Assembly: GCA_009668925.1 (NCBI GenBank)
Contig: SBEK01000216.1
Location: 1-5,823 of the forward strand
From: Deltaproteobacteria bacterium
Lineage (GTDB): Bacteria; Desulfobacterota; Syntrophia; Syntrophales; Smithellaceae
Reading direction: 5' to 3'
DNA: 5,823 nucleotides
Part shown: in pieces, positions 5,808-5,823 of the stretch
How the letters are laid out: every line of letters begins with the position of its first letter
How positions within the stretch are numbered: position 1 is the stretch's first letter
Made by a program: the position numbers and the translations under genes
Notes under the pieces: generated by a model
The model's database searches: none
What the model was told of the DNA's origin: nothing
The model's input: the letters and a program-made list of their open reading frames with translations, nothing else

Positions 5808-5823
5808 AATATGTTTAAATTCT

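Noticed and set aside
1..5823. CRISPR array, tRNA or rRNA genes
   Set aside because: No regularly spaced repeats and no tRNA- or rRNA-like segments were seen. The window is nearly filled by protein genes.

Overview
The window looks like part of an accessory lipid or polyketide-like biosynthesis operon from an anaerobic Gram-negative bacterium. All seven supported genes lie on the minus strand, so transcription runs from high to low coordinates. Three radical-SAM enzymes, one with a cobalamin-binding domain, point to an anaerobe. The gene mix and the style of the intergenic repeats resemble sulfate-reducing or syntrophic Desulfobacterota (former Deltaproteobacteria). That placement is an inference from memory, not a measured match.

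In transcription order the window holds: an acyl carrier protein (5797-5528); a B12-binding radical-SAM protein (5469-4099); a 124-bp intergenic repeat with terminal inverted repeats (3972-4095); a membrane-anchored NodB-type deacetylase (3937-3101); a short AT-rich gap with a possible internal promoter; a FabZ-like hotdog dehydratase (2989-2612) in which His replaces the usual catalytic Glu; a second acyl carrier protein (2587-2315); and two adjacent paralogous radical-SAM proteins (2296-1202 and 1175-180). The last four genes are separated by only 18-26 nt and almost certainly form one transcriptional unit. Positions 1-179 hold a short direct repeat and perhaps the first codons of another gene.

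The likely joint function is to build an unusual acyl chain on dedicated carrier proteins. The hotdog protein would dehydrate, or only bind, the ACP-bound intermediate. The radical-SAM enzymes would carry out difficult C-H or C-C chemistry on the chain, and the deacetylase would act at the membrane on a sugar or amide group. No ketosynthase, ketoreductase, acyl-activating enzyme or acyltransferase is present, so the locus must continue beyond position 5823 or rely on genes elsewhere. The combination of ACPs, FabZ-like protein, several radical-SAM proteins and a B12 radical-SAM recalls loci proposed for ladderane lipids in anammox bacteria and related clusters noted in some deltaproteobacteria that are not known to make ladderanes. 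The product here cannot be read from sequence.

For three genes the longest reading frame probably overstates the start. Shine-Dalgarno placement supports ATG 5797 for the first ACP and TTG 2989 for the hotdog gene. Family alignment supports ATG 5469 for the B12 radical-SAM gene.
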